DNA from: Pisaster brevispinus
Lineage: Eukaryota; Echinodermata; Asteroidea; Forcipulatida; Asteriidae
Length of the DNA: 64,000 nt
Reading direction: 5' to 3'
Assembly: GCA_023634235.1 (NCBI GenBank)
Contig: JAMKCF010000011.1
Span: 19,206,027 to 19,270,026 of the forward strand
The notes under the pieces are model-generated. The model was not told the origin of the DNA and did no database searches. It worked only from the letters and a program-made list of their open reading frames with translations. Shown piece by piece: positions 1 to 12,300 of the stretch. Numbering within the stretch: position 1 is the first letter of the stretch; each line of letters starts with the position of its first letter. Made by a program: the position numbers and the translations under genes.

Positions 1-1260
1 TTTCTTTCCTTTTTCTCTTTCTTTTCTCCGTAACACAAACTAAACTGAATCAAAGATGAATACTCCAGAAAACAAATATCTATTTATGCCGATCCCGAGT
101 TCTTACAACTTACATTCAAAATAAAAACACATTAAAACAAATTATTATTCTATATTTAATACATGAATAATCACTTTATTATGCTGTCTTACAACTGCCC
201 GTGAAAAAAAAAGTAACATAAAAGTTATGCATACAAACTCAAACTGATTGAAGTCATAAATAATCTATTCTATTCACAATCAAAGTAAGTATTACTTATT
301 AAAAACACATGCAAAATACACTCAAGTCATAAATAATCAGTTTTATTCATTAAAGTAAGTATTGCTATAAAAACACAAACCGTCCGATATTCCAACGTAC
401 AATATTGAAACAGATAAACAGAATACCGGATTCCATGTAAAACTAAACTTTTACCAAAAAACTTTCATGCACCTTTTAACAAAACATACCAGCTGCATTC
501 TCAATTTTCTAGTTCCAATCCGAATATTTTACTTCTCCTTTTTTTTTTTTTTTTTTACTTTAAGCAAAAATGTGCGTAAAATGTTATTGGCTATTCTAGT
601 TAATTATTATGATGATAGTATAGTTAATTACTATAATGATATTATTATAATGGACGTGCGATTATATATATTTTTTTAAACATCAAAGTTGTAACTTGAT
701 CTCCACATATAACTAAATAAGCAATTATTAATCTGTATTATAAACAAAGGTTAGTCAAGTTCTCTCAACTTGCATTCGTGAAAGTTTTAGAAAGCTAATA
801 ACATTGTTAATTTAAATGTACTACACTGTTTTAGAGTGCTTAACGTATGAAGATGTGTAAGTCTATCGGAGTTACAAACAAATAAATCTTTAAACCAGTT
901 TTAGACACAAATATTTCTTTAAAATGGAAATGAACCTAATCAGTCAATTCTCATTTCTCTCATCAGTATTTTAAAGCGAACCCATTTTATGCAACGACAT
1001 CTTTTTTTTAATGGAACAGTCAATGCGAAAAGATAAGTATGATCAACCCGCCGGGCATCAACCATACGAAACACCTTCACCTAAATGCATTATAATTAAT
1101 TAGCAGTATTACAGTCAATAGAATGGTGATATGGTTTAATTGAAACTGCATTCTGTTATTGTGGCACGACTATGTTTTTACACAGTGACAATATCTTCTC
1201 CTATTAAAATGAAACGACTGAGTTGTCCTCCTTTTGTGGTTTTCCAACAATCAAACGAGT
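1..1260. other. AT-rich intergenic DNA, no gene seen
   Basis: The stretch is strongly AT-rich with short homopolymers, including a T run near 539-556. The only open frame of note, around 467-679, is low-complexity (F, I, Y and N rich) and has no recognisable domain, so I do not call it a gene. Confidence 0.6.
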
Positions 1261-1274
1261 CCGCATCACCGCGT

Positions 1275-1445
1275 GTACAATTCTAACCCAGGTCAGAGTT
1301 CACACGGAATCTAGTTTCCATGGGGACCTGACAGGCTGACCCGAAAACTGGTACAAACATGACTGTGTTTTTAAACCGAATTCTGCGTCAGTTTGACAGA
1401 AATCCGGGTCATGTGACCCAAACTGTCACGGGTTTTCAGAGTGTA
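1275..1445. repeat. GGTCA/TGACC-rich dispersed repeat, copy A
   Basis: The segment is dense in GGTCA/TGACC half-sites. It shares a core (an ATTCTGCGT block followed by AGTTTGA, near 1380-1397) with the segments at about 5262-5491 and 32897-33152. It looks like a diverged non-autonomous transposon fragment. Its ends are unclear in this copy. Confidence 0.5.
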
Positions 1446-2370
1446 GTACAACGCAAATCCCATGTGTACCCATGCATACATCGCAACGTTTTCATCCTGT
1501 TATACATTTTGATATTTAATTTGATATACATAATTTAATCGACATTGTTAGTATTTGTTTCTTTTATGGTAACATGCAGCCTCACATAAATGACGAACAG
1601 CGTTTTATCTTAAATTTACAAAACATCATAATTATTGCTTTATCATTAGTAATTACAGAACAATTTTTGGCACAAGAAACTGCGTGTTTAACACTATAAT
1701 CCTAAACTTACTTGCTCCAACTTTAATCACACGAAACTATTTTCTTTCATAATGATTTTTGAAGATAAACAAGAGAATTAAATTTAGGTTTAATACAAAA
1801 CTCTTTTTTTTATGGGATTATGGAAATTAGATATTAATTTGTTTTTGTAAATGGTAACTATTTGGTGCTCCTTTTGATTAACGATTAAGTTGAGTATTCA
1901 ACAAATAATTTGTCTAGTGTCACGTCTATATGACAGTTGGTTTTAGACTTTTTAGACAACAATAAATCATAACTGCAGAGAGATTCAATATGACAGTGTG
2001 TCAATTTTTACAAAATGGTTTCAACTTGTATCAATAACGGCGGTCAAGAGATTTGTTTTAGAAACACCATCGAAAATTTCACAACATTTTTTGTAGCTGA
2101 AAACGGTGACAAAACTTTAAGAAATTTTGAATTCGTGTTAATGTGAAATCGATTATGGCCAAATTTCCTTCTGTGAATGATGTGAAAACATTGAACTTCT
2201 TTACCTTGTTTTACCTTTGTGTTTTTAGTAATGTGTTCACCTTTATATATGTAAAGCACACGAAGTGACTGTCACTTTATAATTGTTAAAGTCATGTTTT
2301 CTCGTTAAGGCTATAGATCCGATTGCAAGAGGGCGCTATAACGACCACAGACTTGGAATCAAGTCTGTAT
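1446..2370. other. Intergenic DNA downstream of HSP70
   Basis: This AT-rich stretch should contain the 3' untranslated region of the minus-strand HSP70. I found no canonical minus-strand AATAAA close to the stop codon. ATTAAA-like matches lie about 580-650 bases away, too far to assign with confidence. Confidence 0.45.
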
Positions 2371-4120
2371 TCAGTCGACCTCTTCAACTGTGGGTCCTTG
2401 GTTGCTACTGCCGCTGTAACCTCCTGCCCCGCCGTACTGCGGCCCTGGTCCACCTGTCCCACCACCGCCGCCGTGAATCTTGGACATGATGGGCGAACAG
2501 GTCCTTGTGAGTTCCTCCTGCTTGTGTTTGAACTCGTCTACTTCTGCAAGTGTGTTTTTCTCCAACCACTCTAGGGTGTCCTTAACGGCATCTTCCACGA
2601 TCTTCTTGTCTGCGTCCGTCAATTTCCCGTCAGGGACTTCGTTCACGGCTTGCCTTAGGCTGAAGGCGTACCCCTCCAGACCGTTACGTGCTGTGACACG
2701 TTCCCTCTGCGCCTCGTCTTCCGTCTTATATTTCTCGGCGTCTGCAAGCATACGGTCGATGTCGGCCTGCGACAGGCGTCCCTTCTCGTTCTTGATAACG
2801 ATGCTTTTACTCTTTCCCGTGCCCTTGTCCTTAGCGGAGACGTTCAGAATACCATTCGCGTCAATGTCGAAGGTAACTTCGATTTGAGGGACGCCGCGTG
2901 GAGCAGGTGCAATGCCAGAGAGTTCGAAGGTTCCCAGGAGGTTGTTGTGCTGGGTCATAGGTCGCTCACCCTCAAATACTTGGATGTTGACTCCGGGCTG
3001 GTTGTCCGAGTATGTAGTGAAGGTGTTGCACGCTTTGGTTGGGATACGAGTGTTACGCTCGATCAGCTTCGTCATGACGCCTCCTGCCGTCTCTATTCCC
3101 AGGGAGAGGGGTGCTACGTCAACGAGAAGGATGTCCTTTACCTCGTTACTATCATCCCCGGTGAGGATAGCGGCTTGGACGGCAGCTCCGTATGCTACAG
3201 CCTCGTCTGGATTGATGGACTTGTTCAACTCTTTGCCGTTCAGAAAATCTTGAAGCAACTTCTGTATCTTGGGAATGCGAGTTGAGCCGCCCACTAGTAC
3301 CACCTCGTCGATCTTACGTTTGTCCAGCTTAGCGTCCACCAGAGCTTGCTCCACGGGTCCGAGGGATTTTCTGAACAGCGACGAGCAAAGCTCCTCGAAA
3401 CGTGCCCTGCTGACGCTAGTGTAGAAGTCAATGCCTTCGAACAGCGAGTCTACTTCGATGTTGGCCGTTGTGCTGCTGGACAGCGTGCGCTTCGCACGCT
3501 CGGCAGCCGTGCGGAGACGCCGCATGGACCTGGGATTCTTGGTGATGTCCTTCTTGTGTTTCCTCTTAAACTCGGAAGCCAAGTGGCTGACCAAGAGATT
3601 GTCAAAGTCCTCCCCGCCAAGATGTGTATCCCCGGCGGTGGATCTCACCTCGAAGACGCCGTCATCGATGCTGAGGATGGAAACGTCGAAGGTACCGCCG
3701 CCCATGTCGAAGATGAGGATATTCCGTTCTCCCGTCAGTTTCTTGTCCAGACCGTAGGCCAAAGCAGCAGCCGTCGGTTCATTGATGATCCTCAGTACGT
3801 TGAGCCCGGCGATCACGCCCGCGTCCTTGGTAGCCTGCCTCTGCTGATCATTGAAGTACGCCGGAACGGTTACCACGGCATCTTTGATCTTCTGACCCAG
3901 GTAGGCCTCAGCAACCTCCTTCATCTTGACAAGGATCATTGAGCTGATTTCTTCAGCGGCAAACTGCTTGGTCTCCCCCATGTACTCAGCTTGGATCATC
4001 GGCTTGCCTGCTTTGTTGACTACAGTGAAGGGCCAGTGCTTCATATCAGCTTGGATCGTTGGGTCCTCAAACTTTCGGCCAATCAGGCGCTTCGCGTCGA
4101 AGATGCTGTTCTTTGGGTTC
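2371..4120 (-). CDS. hsp70: HSP70 coding exon 2
   Basis: This exon encodes residues 61-643: most of the nucleotide-binding domain, all of the substrate-binding domain and lid, and the EEVD tail. The acceptor reads TACAG just above 4120 on the minus strand. The first base completes the ATG codon split by the intron, giving ...QVAM-NPKNS. It ends with TGA at 2373-2371. Confidence 0.96.
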
Positions 4121-5697
4121 CTGTACAGTCATAAAAAAACAAGTAAAAGGAAAATGACATTAAGTATAAACTTTTTAATAATTAAGGAGAACATCGATTG
4201 CCATTGCATAATACTGAACCCTGTTGAACCACTTGGGTGTAGTGTATCGTTGCCAGCAGTCTAGAGTCCAACTCAAGCTCTGATGCCTGTCTGGGTCATT
4301 AGAGCATGGAGCAAGGACATCAAAGTGTGTCGTCGATAACTACAACTGTCGATAACGATTATAAAAACTATCGTGTACGTATTATACGCGATAACTCCGG
4401 AAAAACCGTGTTACGTACACAATACAAAAGAAAATACATTTTCTGCGTGTAAATGATTTTTTTTTAACGTCAAAATTATTAAATTAAAACTCCGGAAATT
4501 CCAGTCCAAAAAGTCAAGAATTCAAATAGGGCACGAGGGCGGGGGTTTGGGGGGGGGGGGACTAGGACATCGGTCTAACTAATTGTTGTCAAAATCCTGA
4601 CATTATTCACGTTCATTGGCCATTACAAACAATCATTTGCATGTTACATTATATTTTGGATTTTTTTCCCGCGTTTTTTATTAATTTGAAAAAAAAGTAT
4701 CATCTGTCAAAATTCGTTTGGAGAAAAATACCAAGATTTAATGAGTGGATTGTTAAACAAAAAGTATTCCCTGCCCATTATTGTTTTTATAATTATTCAC
4801 TCTCCATAGAAACTGAAAAAACACAAATAATCGGCTTCATCTTCTGGAAAGTATTCGCCCGCCCCCCCCCTTCCCGGCTATGCATTTCCCATGGTTTGAC
4901 CGTGGGTAGCTTTTCACATAAGCTACACGCTTTCAGACAGACACTTTGCCATCCAGCCACGTGACCCTCCCTCTCGAGGTTATCGGTGGTTGTCACGTCA
5001 TTCAAGCTAACAATAACAATCATGGATGCATAATTTAGGGAACTCGGACAGCATTGCTTGGTGATTACTATTATAGTATTAACTGTCATTGCCTTTTTCC
5101 TTCCTTTTCTTGGCATTATACATAATAGCAAAACATTTACACACAGGCCTACTATAATTAAATTAGTAAAAATATGGGGATAACAACCAAAAGTATGAGG
5201 TTAACTGAAATTGGTGTCAATTGGGGCCCGGGCACCGACATAATTATTACTTATTTTATGGCATACGCTCCAAAAACTCCCGGGTCCCGAGTGTGACCCC
5301 CATAATCTGTGTCAAAATGACCCATAATGGATCAAACTGACGCCGAATCCCAACTTATACATGTTTTAACAAGTTGCCGAGTCATCCTGGCCCAGAAATG
5401 GGCCAGCCAGCCCCCCCCCCCCCTATCCCACCCCCGGGATGGACCGGGGATCTAGGTAAATTCTGACCTGTGAGTTTTTTAGAGTGTAAGAAAAATTTAG
5501 TAAACAATGACTTACATGGCAACTTGATTCTTAGCAGCATCTCCGATGAGTCTCTCCGTGTCGGTGAAAGCAACATAACTCGGTGTGGTCCTGTTCCCCT
5601 GGTCATTGGCAATAATCTCCACTTTACCATTCTGGAACACACCAACACAGGAATAGGTCGTCCCCAAATCAATCCCGATCGCTTTCACTTTGCTCAT
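2371..5697 (-). CDS. hsp70: Cytosolic heat shock protein 70, two coding exons
   Basis: ATP-dependent cytosolic chaperone. Coding exons are 5697..5516 (182 nt) and 4120..2371 (1750 nt), joined by a GT-AG intron that splits an ATG codon; together they encode 643 residues, close to the usual length for cytosolic HSP70. Visible motifs: IDLGTTYS at 9-16, [10 protein letters not shown] at 197-206, [12 protein letters not shown] at about 335-346, the inter-domain linker [13 protein letters not shown] at about 390-402, a Gly-rich C-terminal tail, and the terminal EEVD that binds TPR co-chaperones such as HOP and CHIP. No ER signal, KDEL or mitochondrial presequence is present. The start has A at -3. 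Coding GC is far above the flanks. The promoter carries a TATA box and heat-shock elements, so it is probably stress-inducible although it has an intron. The family is certain; which paralogue is not. Confidence 0.97.
4121..5515 (-). other. HSP70 intron (1395 bp)
   Basis: A GT-AG intron interrupts the coding sequence at codon 61. It holds homopolymer tracts (G run near 4549-4560, C runs near 4861-4870 and 5408-5422) and, next to the donor, copy B of a GGTCA-rich repeat. I see no nested gene. Confidence 0.9.
5262..5491 (-). repeat. GGTCA/TGACC-rich dispersed repeat, copy B (reverse)
   Basis: Read on the minus strand, this segment matches copy C at 32897-33152: the CTGGCCCAGAAA block, the ATTC-GCGT-AGTTTGATCC core, and an AATTCTGACCTGTGAG end followed by a T-rich block. 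It ends about 20 bases from the HSP70 splice donor. Confidence 0.6.
5516..5697 (-). CDS. hsp70: HSP70 coding exon 1
   Basis: This exon encodes residues 1-60 plus two bases of codon 61, including the first HSP70 signature IDLGTTYS. The donor on the minus strand is GTAAGTC directly after 5516. Exon 2 continues the conserved sequence without gap or frameshift. Confidence 0.96.
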
Positions 5698-5925
5698 CTT
5701 GGAGTTTGATAAGACTGAGTGAACCGTAGTCAGTGCAAAAACCCCAGAAGATTTATTATGGAAAATGCGCTAAAAACTTATAAAAAATTGTATGCACGCT
5801 CAGTAGAGCTTGTGGTACAACAGCAGTGCTTCTCGTAGTCGTATTATTTCGCTAGGTATAATATTTCCCAAATTCGGTGCTGGAATCTTTCGGATTACAC
5901 TGAAGAAGCGACAGAGACTCGCCCA

Positions 5926-5932
5926 TTATATA
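5926..5932 (-). promoter_or_regulatory. HSP70 TATA box
   Basis: The minus strand reads TATATAA here, 229-236 bases upstream of the HSP70 start codon. A transcription start about 30 bases downstream would leave a 5' untranslated region near 200 nt. Heat-shock elements lie immediately upstream. Confidence 0.7.
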
Positions 5933-5945
5933 CACGCGTGTTATG

Positions 5946-5958
5946 TTCGGGAAAATTC
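5946..5958. promoter_or_regulatory. Heat shock element 1 (TTC-GAA-TTC)
   Basis: The sequence TTCGGGAAAATTC contains three alternating 5-bp HSF1 units (TTC at 5946, GAA at 5951, TTC at 5956) with perfect spacing. It lies 14 bases upstream of the HSP70 TATA box. Confidence 0.75.
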
Positions 5959-5999
5959 CTCTTTCGCATGAAGCACATAATAAACAACTGCCCTGGCGC

Positions 6000-6012
6000 T
6001 TCTAGAATTTTC
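6000..6012. promoter_or_regulatory. Heat shock element 2 (TTC-GAA-TTC)
   Basis: The sequence TTCTAGAATTTTC has perfect 5-bp spacing (TTC 6000, GAA 6005, TTC 6010) and contains the classic TTCTAGAA core. It lies between the two divergent genes. Confidence 0.78.
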
Positions 6013-6100
6013 AGGACGACAGTTGAACTTAAGTTCAATACAAGTCTATTTTTTGACATGACATTAACACACGCGCTTGCGCGATCTGCGAGGGCGTCCT

Positions 6101-6118
6101 TTCTGGAAATTTGTAGAA
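6101..6118. promoter_or_regulatory. Heat shock element 3, next to UBL7
   Basis: The sequence TTCTGGAAATTTGTAGAA holds four phased units, with the third (TTG) one base off consensus. It lies 63 bases upstream of the chosen UBL7 start codon, so it is closer to UBL7 than to HSP70. Confidence 0.65.
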
Positions 6119-6181
6119 TGTGACCGAAGGGGGCGTCCTAACATGTCAACAATATTGCTGCTGGGGGTCACATCATCAGCC

Positions 6182-6326
6182 ATGGCGAATTCTTCTGGAA
6201 ATATCTGCGTGAAGTTTTCTGAGAAAACTGGACGAACTCGCCTCGATGAAGTTGATTTTTCCTCATTAGTTGGTACTCTTAAGGAACGGGTATCCCAAGC
6301 GATTGGTTTACCATCTTCAGAATTTT
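6182..6326 (+). CDS. UBL7: UBL7 exon 1
   Basis: Residues 1-48, the first part of the ubiquitin-like domain (LGTLKERV-like helix region and LPSSEF). The donor is GTAAGA, phase 1. The ATG at 6182 has a strong context (G at -3 and +4); an in-frame ATG at 6143 would add 13 residues. Confidence 0.88.
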
Positions 6327-9300
6327 GTAAGATTTCTCAAAATTTAATGTTATTTTCTTTCTGGTCACGTCCGAAATCTGCTTAGTTAAGTTAGTGCTTG
6401 TGACTTTTTTTTGTGTATGTTTTGTGTTGTGTCATGTGATTCCTCCATACAAAAAATACATACATTACAAAAGATTATTCATATTTTAATAACATAAGTT
6501 CGATCAGTTAAAACGCATCAATTTTTTACTTGTCATACTTAATAGCCATTTTCATGTTACTTTTTGTATTGTGATTTGTAAAATCAAAGTGACTCGCATC
6601 CTTCCATAAAAACCCACACTCCCACACACAGTACACACCACAGCACAAGCAATGATTCATGGGAAAAAAATGTGTTCATTGAATGAATATTGTTTTTTTC
6701 CATACAAATACAGCTTCTGTGCATTTACATATAAAATAAAGACAAGTCATATACTATTAAAAACTATAGCATTGGTTTTGGTGATTTACGTTAGATTGGA
6801 AAATACCAGAAAACTACAGAAAAACACCGGAAAACACAAAGAATCTACCGGAAAACACTGGAAAAACTCACAAATCACTCAAACAAATTTTGCAAACAAC
6901 ACTTGAATAAATAGCAAAAGTTACCACTGTTTGCGCTGTATTCAACTTCTCGCAGTCGTCCCTTCGCTAGGGAGATTAGCTAGTTCTTTTCACTCGCAAG
7001 TGTGATGCTGTCTGCATTACATCAGGCCGGAAACCCATGTGTCCGTCACGCATTGTGCGTAATGCGTAGTGCGCAGTGCGCATTTGGTATAAATGAAAAT
7101 GCACATCAAGCAATGTGCATAATTCCATGTAACTATTTTGCGTAGGCATACTGCGTTGTCAGTAAAAATGGTGTGTAAAATTGCTTGACATGTATATTTA
7201 ACCGTAACGGATTGCACACTACGCATTACGCACAACACATGGCGAACACATGGGTTTGATCTAAGATTTTCTTGTTAGTTTGTTTACAAACCGTTTTTTT
7301 CTTCATCCTATCTGCCCGGGCCAAGGGAGTTCATTAAATTGATGTTTGTCTACTCTTATGCCCCTCTTCATTTCAAAGTATTGGGTAAACATACAAACGT
7401 GTAGCTTATTGATTTAAATTTGCACTGGAAAGATTGGCAATGAAAGGGAGAAGTTTGAAACTAGTGTAATTTTGTTTGATTGGATTTATTCATGATAGTG
7501 CCCCCGATGTTGGAGAAAAAGCGATCCTGCCCATCACACTGGTTTGCAGTGTTACTGTAGCATACCGGAAAACACTAGAAATATTTCAAAGTATTGGGTA
7601 AACATACAAACGTGTAGCTTATTGATTTAAATTTGCACTGGAAAGATTGGCAATGAAAGGGAGAAGTTTGAAACTAGTGTAATTTTGTTTGATTGGATTT
7701 ATTCATGATAGTGCCCCCGATGTTGGAGAAAAAGCGATCCTGCCCATCACACTGGTTTGCAGTGTTACTGTAGCATACCGGAAAACACTAGAAATCTATT
7801 GGAAAACACCAGAAATCTTACCAAATCACACAAAAACACTTGCAAAAAGTCAACATGAGTAAATATTCAAAAATATCACTGTTTGCAAGTATTCAACTTC
7901 TCCAATTCCTCCACTCATTTTGGAGATTTTAAAGGATTGCGCAATACGCAGATTTCCGACCTAAGATTTTCATTTTATTGTTTTACAAAACTGTTTCGTC
8001 TTCATCCTATCTGCCCAGAAAAAAATGAATTCATGTAAATTGAAGTTTGTCTTATGCCTCTCTTCATTTCAAGATATTGGTAACTAAACACAACGCCTCA
8101 ACTTGCTTAATTATTTGAGCTTGCAACGGAACGAATGGCAACGAAACAGAGAACTTGGAGAAGTTGAAAATGGCCCAAACAAAGTAATCATTTAGAAAGT
8201 GGCGTGTCGTGGCCAAGCGGATAAGAGCACCGCACTCGAGCTCTGGTGTTTCTGTTCAGCAGAGTGTGGGTTCGAGTCCTGGTCGTGACACAGACACTTA
8301 ACCATGATTGCTTCATCCTTCGGATGGGACGTAAAGCCGTTGATCCCGTGTGTTGTATAAGGCACGTAAAAGAACCCAGTGCACTTATTGAAAAGAGAAG
8401 GGGTCCGCCCCGGTGTTCCTGGTTTGATTGGCAGCATATTGCGCCACAGCACCTCGTAAACCATTACATGGTGCTACAACATGTATAAAGGAATAGGTCT
8501 CATACTTCAAAATGTAGCTCCACATATCTTGCAGGAAAACAAATTACTGAGCGCTTTGATATAGTGCTGGGCACCTCTGAAAAACAGTGTGGTTCACTGA
8601 GAGGTCTCCCCAGGGTAAAGAAGAAATAAATAAATTTCAAAGTTAATGCATCTATTTTAAGATTTCTGTGATAAAAGACCTTGGGCCTATTTAGTCTCTT
8701 CTTTTATCTCAATTTTTACGTTGTAAAATTTGTTTCTTTATGAAAACTTAGTTTTATTTTGTAGTTTTTCTCTCCAAATTTATATAGCGATGGTTTACTG
8801 TGGTCGAATCCTGCGAGATCAAGATGCTTTGAAGTTGTATGGACTAGTGACTGGGTGTACTGTACATGCCCTCAGAAAGAAACCTCCATTGCAAAAATTG
8901 CAAGCAGGTAAGAACCTAGTTCGAGCTACGGAGATTTTTAGAAATTCTATTCAGATCTTGATCTTTTTTTTCTTTTTTTTATGTACTTGTAATTATAATA
9001 CATAATTTTATCCTAATTTGTATATTTTATTATCACAATACAGTTCTTTCACACATCGGTTTTTGGGGGTAAAACCAATTCTTTATCCCCGATGCAAATC
9101 TTGCTATTAAATTGGTGCAGTTACCCAACTGACTTTAGCTACCATGCAATCTCGGTTGTCTAGTGGTAAGACACATGCTCTAGAATGGCAAAGGTCTTGG
9201 GTTCAAATCCCACCCGATTAATATGCCTGAAGATTTTGGGTTTTTTTTCATAGGACTTAGGAAGTAAGTGCTTTATACACATAGGTGTATGGGTAAAACC

Positions 9301-12300
9301 AAATTATATTCTATATCCCAGCTTCAAATTTAACAAATTTATGATAGTTTCAAATTTTGCTACTTAAAAGTTTGGATGGACGGGCTTTTGAGTCATGGTG
9401 TATGAGTACACTTTCAAGTGATGTTTGAATTGAAGCTTTGCACAGTGTAGATAATAATAAGTGAATAGTAAGTAAACTTGCCGGTAAAACCATTATAAAT
9501 CTCTTTGTGGAGGAGTATTGCCTCTGAAAAGAGCAATTGATATGGTCTTGACATTTTGTCTTCAGACAAACAGAGTACTTATGATGATCAGAGTTCACTA
9601 AGTACATCACTATCAAAACATTACGACCATATGAATGTACCAACGGCTCTTTTCAGCGCCAATGCTCCTTCCAAAATATATCACACTTTTGTCAATCCTC
9701 GCCAGCTTGAAATGGATTGTCTTTTTTTTTCTTATATGCATCCCTGCCCCTTTTTTTCTTCACTCTATCCTATCCTATCTCTATCTGTATACATATGTGT
9801 GTTTTGTATATAATGCATGTACTACATTATATCATTTTGTAGGCTGGCATACATATAGTTTATCATTCAAAACCAGGGTAGATGATATCTTATGGTCAAA
9901 CAAAATTTAGGGGTGACAGTGTACTGTAGTTTGCTTTTTTGTGACAAAAGTTTCAGTGAAGGTAATTTTTATAAAATGCTGAATGTTTAATCCAGAGCCA
10001 TTGGATGATGTTGCTATCCGTCAGCTGATGACAGCACTACATGCTGCTCTTCTCAATCCAGCACACAGACAAGCTGTAAGTAGTAAGGCTATTGATCTCT
10101 TGCACAATGCGGAGCACACCTCCGTAAAAAAATGGGCGTCTACCTTTTCCGCCATGTTGGGAGTCGGTTCCTTTGTGTGACATTTTAGCTCCCAAAAGAG
10201 TGGGCGTAAGTGCTCTTAGGGTCGCGAAATACATGTAGGTCAATATCTGTTGATGGTACAGAGGTTTTTTTTAGATACATGGGCAGGCTCGATAGTTCAT
10301 TCTTGTAAGGCAGGGTTCTTCCCTAAGCACAAGCTCATGCCCATACGCATGAATTCCACGTCGATACGCGCAAATTAGGGGCGATGTGCCAAAAATTTTC
10401 AGCGTACTTGGACTAAACTTTTAAAATGTGGGTCCGGAATGCCCGATAGTTTTGAAAAATTATGGGAAGAACCATGTAATGGTAAGGCAGTTTGTCCTCA
10501 GTAAAGGGAACCTATATTATGAGGGAAATAAAAGTTGTAAAAAGCATCTTAAAGGGCAACGAGGCACCAAGGCAATGACCAAGGGTTTGTCTCCATGAAG
10601 TGTCCAGGCCCGCATCAAGTCTTTTAGCAGAGTTAGGACATGGTGTGTAACATTTAGTCACCATCGATAAAGTCGTGTTTTTACATTGGATTCACTTCAT
10701 GAAAAAACATGGAAAAGTCTGATGTGTGTGTTGTACACATAGATCTTCAACTTCATTTTACTCTATACCTAACCACATATAACAGTAATACTAGCAATTT
10801 ATTGTGCACTTTCAAACCCATTTTATTAAATCTCAGGCCTCAAAATAACCCACGGCACCCACAGCGATTGCCGTGGTGCCCTGTGCTTTTGCTGTGGTGC
10901 CCTTTACCAAGTTCCAATGCAAATTTACATTTTCCTCATAGAGATGCCCCCTACCAGAGGAAAATTGCCGTGCCCCTTCAAGAGCGAAGTTCAAGGCCTG
11001 AAATCTCCTTACATTATTACTACCCCTGTTTATGGGCATAAAGCAATTACAAAATCCATCTGAAATACTCAGGGGTACATGTATGGAGCACCGTCAGCCA
11101 AAAGGGACATGCATGGTAATCATTTACATCAACAATCTATAACCTTGTAAGTATCCATCTAGCTGATGAGGAGCCAGTGTAGTTAAGTGTCTTACTCAAG
11201 AACACAAGTGTCACGACTGGGATTCGAACCCACACTTTGATGAATCAGCCATCAAAACTTGAGTGTGACTTGAGGGGGTGTCGTGGCCGAGCGGATAAGA
11301 GCATCGGACTCAAGTTCTGGTGGTTAAGTCATCAGGATGTGGGTTCGAATCCCGGTCGTGACACTTGTGTCCTTGAGCAAGACACTTAACCATAATTGCT
11401 TCTCTCCACCCAGGGGTAAAATGGGTACCTGTGAGGGCAGAGATGGTTTATGTGAATGATTAGCTTGGAGCGCGGTAAACTCGCAGCACCGACTGTATAC
11501 TCCCCAGGGAGCTGAGATGGTTTAAGGAATGAAATATATGGCCCAGTGACCAGGGGTAATAATGTCAGAAGCGCTTTGATACGGCATTTGGGCTGTGATA
11601 AAGCGCTATATAAGAATCGATTATTATTATTAGACTGCTCGGCTAAAGCATGATACATTATACCAGTGCGTCAAACATAATGAGCACTTTCAATTTCTTT
11701 GCACCCAGGTACACAAGATCCTTACAAATTCGGAGACCATCGACAACATCATTGCAGTTACTCCAGGTCTGGCCGTGGACCACATTGCAGTCTGTATGTA
11801 TTACACTCCATGCCACTAAATTGAACAAACTATATTATTTTAAGACAGGAACAAAACTGGAAGACATTTTCATACCCTTGTAAATATTATTGAAACTGTT
11901 GAATGCAAAATAGAAACTAGCGCAACTTTTAAACTTGCGCAGGTTTGCACTAAACAATACCATTGATACCAGGGCCAAGTTTCATAGAGCTGCTTAAGCA
12001 AAAAAATTATGCTAAACAACTTTCTGCGCAGCAAAACTAAGCTGGATACCAGTCACAGATTGTACGTGGTATTTTGGCTGGTAATCTATTTCTGGTAAAC
12101 ATAACTTTGTTTGTGCGTAGGTACTTGTTTGTTAAGGTGAAATTAGGAAGACCTTTTTAGAATGAAAAAGTTTGTTTTTACTATCATTGGCTTAGTTGGT
12201 GCGAATGTCAATGAGCTCAGGATTAACCCGGGAAGAGCCCTGTAGCTGCCTTTGAGGCCACATATATAAAAAGTTTTGGTATGGGTTTTTAACATGTTTA

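Larger units (their letters stand above)
5698..6181. promoter_or_regulatory. Divergent HSP70 / UBL7 intergenic promoter
   Basis: The 484 bases between the two start codons contain an HSP70-facing TATA box, three heat-shock-element matches, a 16-bp perfect palindrome TTGAACTTAAGTTCAA at 6023-6038, and GCGCTTGCGC at 6073-6082, which resembles an NRF1 site. I see no TATA box facing UBL7, as is usual for a housekeeping gene. Shared use of the elements is inferred from position only. Confidence 0.75.

Noticed and set aside
2480..3942. Several plus-strand frames of 100-200 codons
   Set aside because: All lie antisense to the HSP70 exon 2 coding sequence and are shadows of its GC-rich codon use.
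6023..6038. Palindrome TTGAACTTAAGTTCAA as a fourth heat-shock element
   Set aside because: The GAA and TTC units are 9 bases apart, out of the 5-bp phase that HSF1 needs.
9150..9219. Possible functional tRNA gene
   Set aside because: The B box is good but the anticodon arm does not pair, and a repeat body follows it. Treated as SINE-derived.
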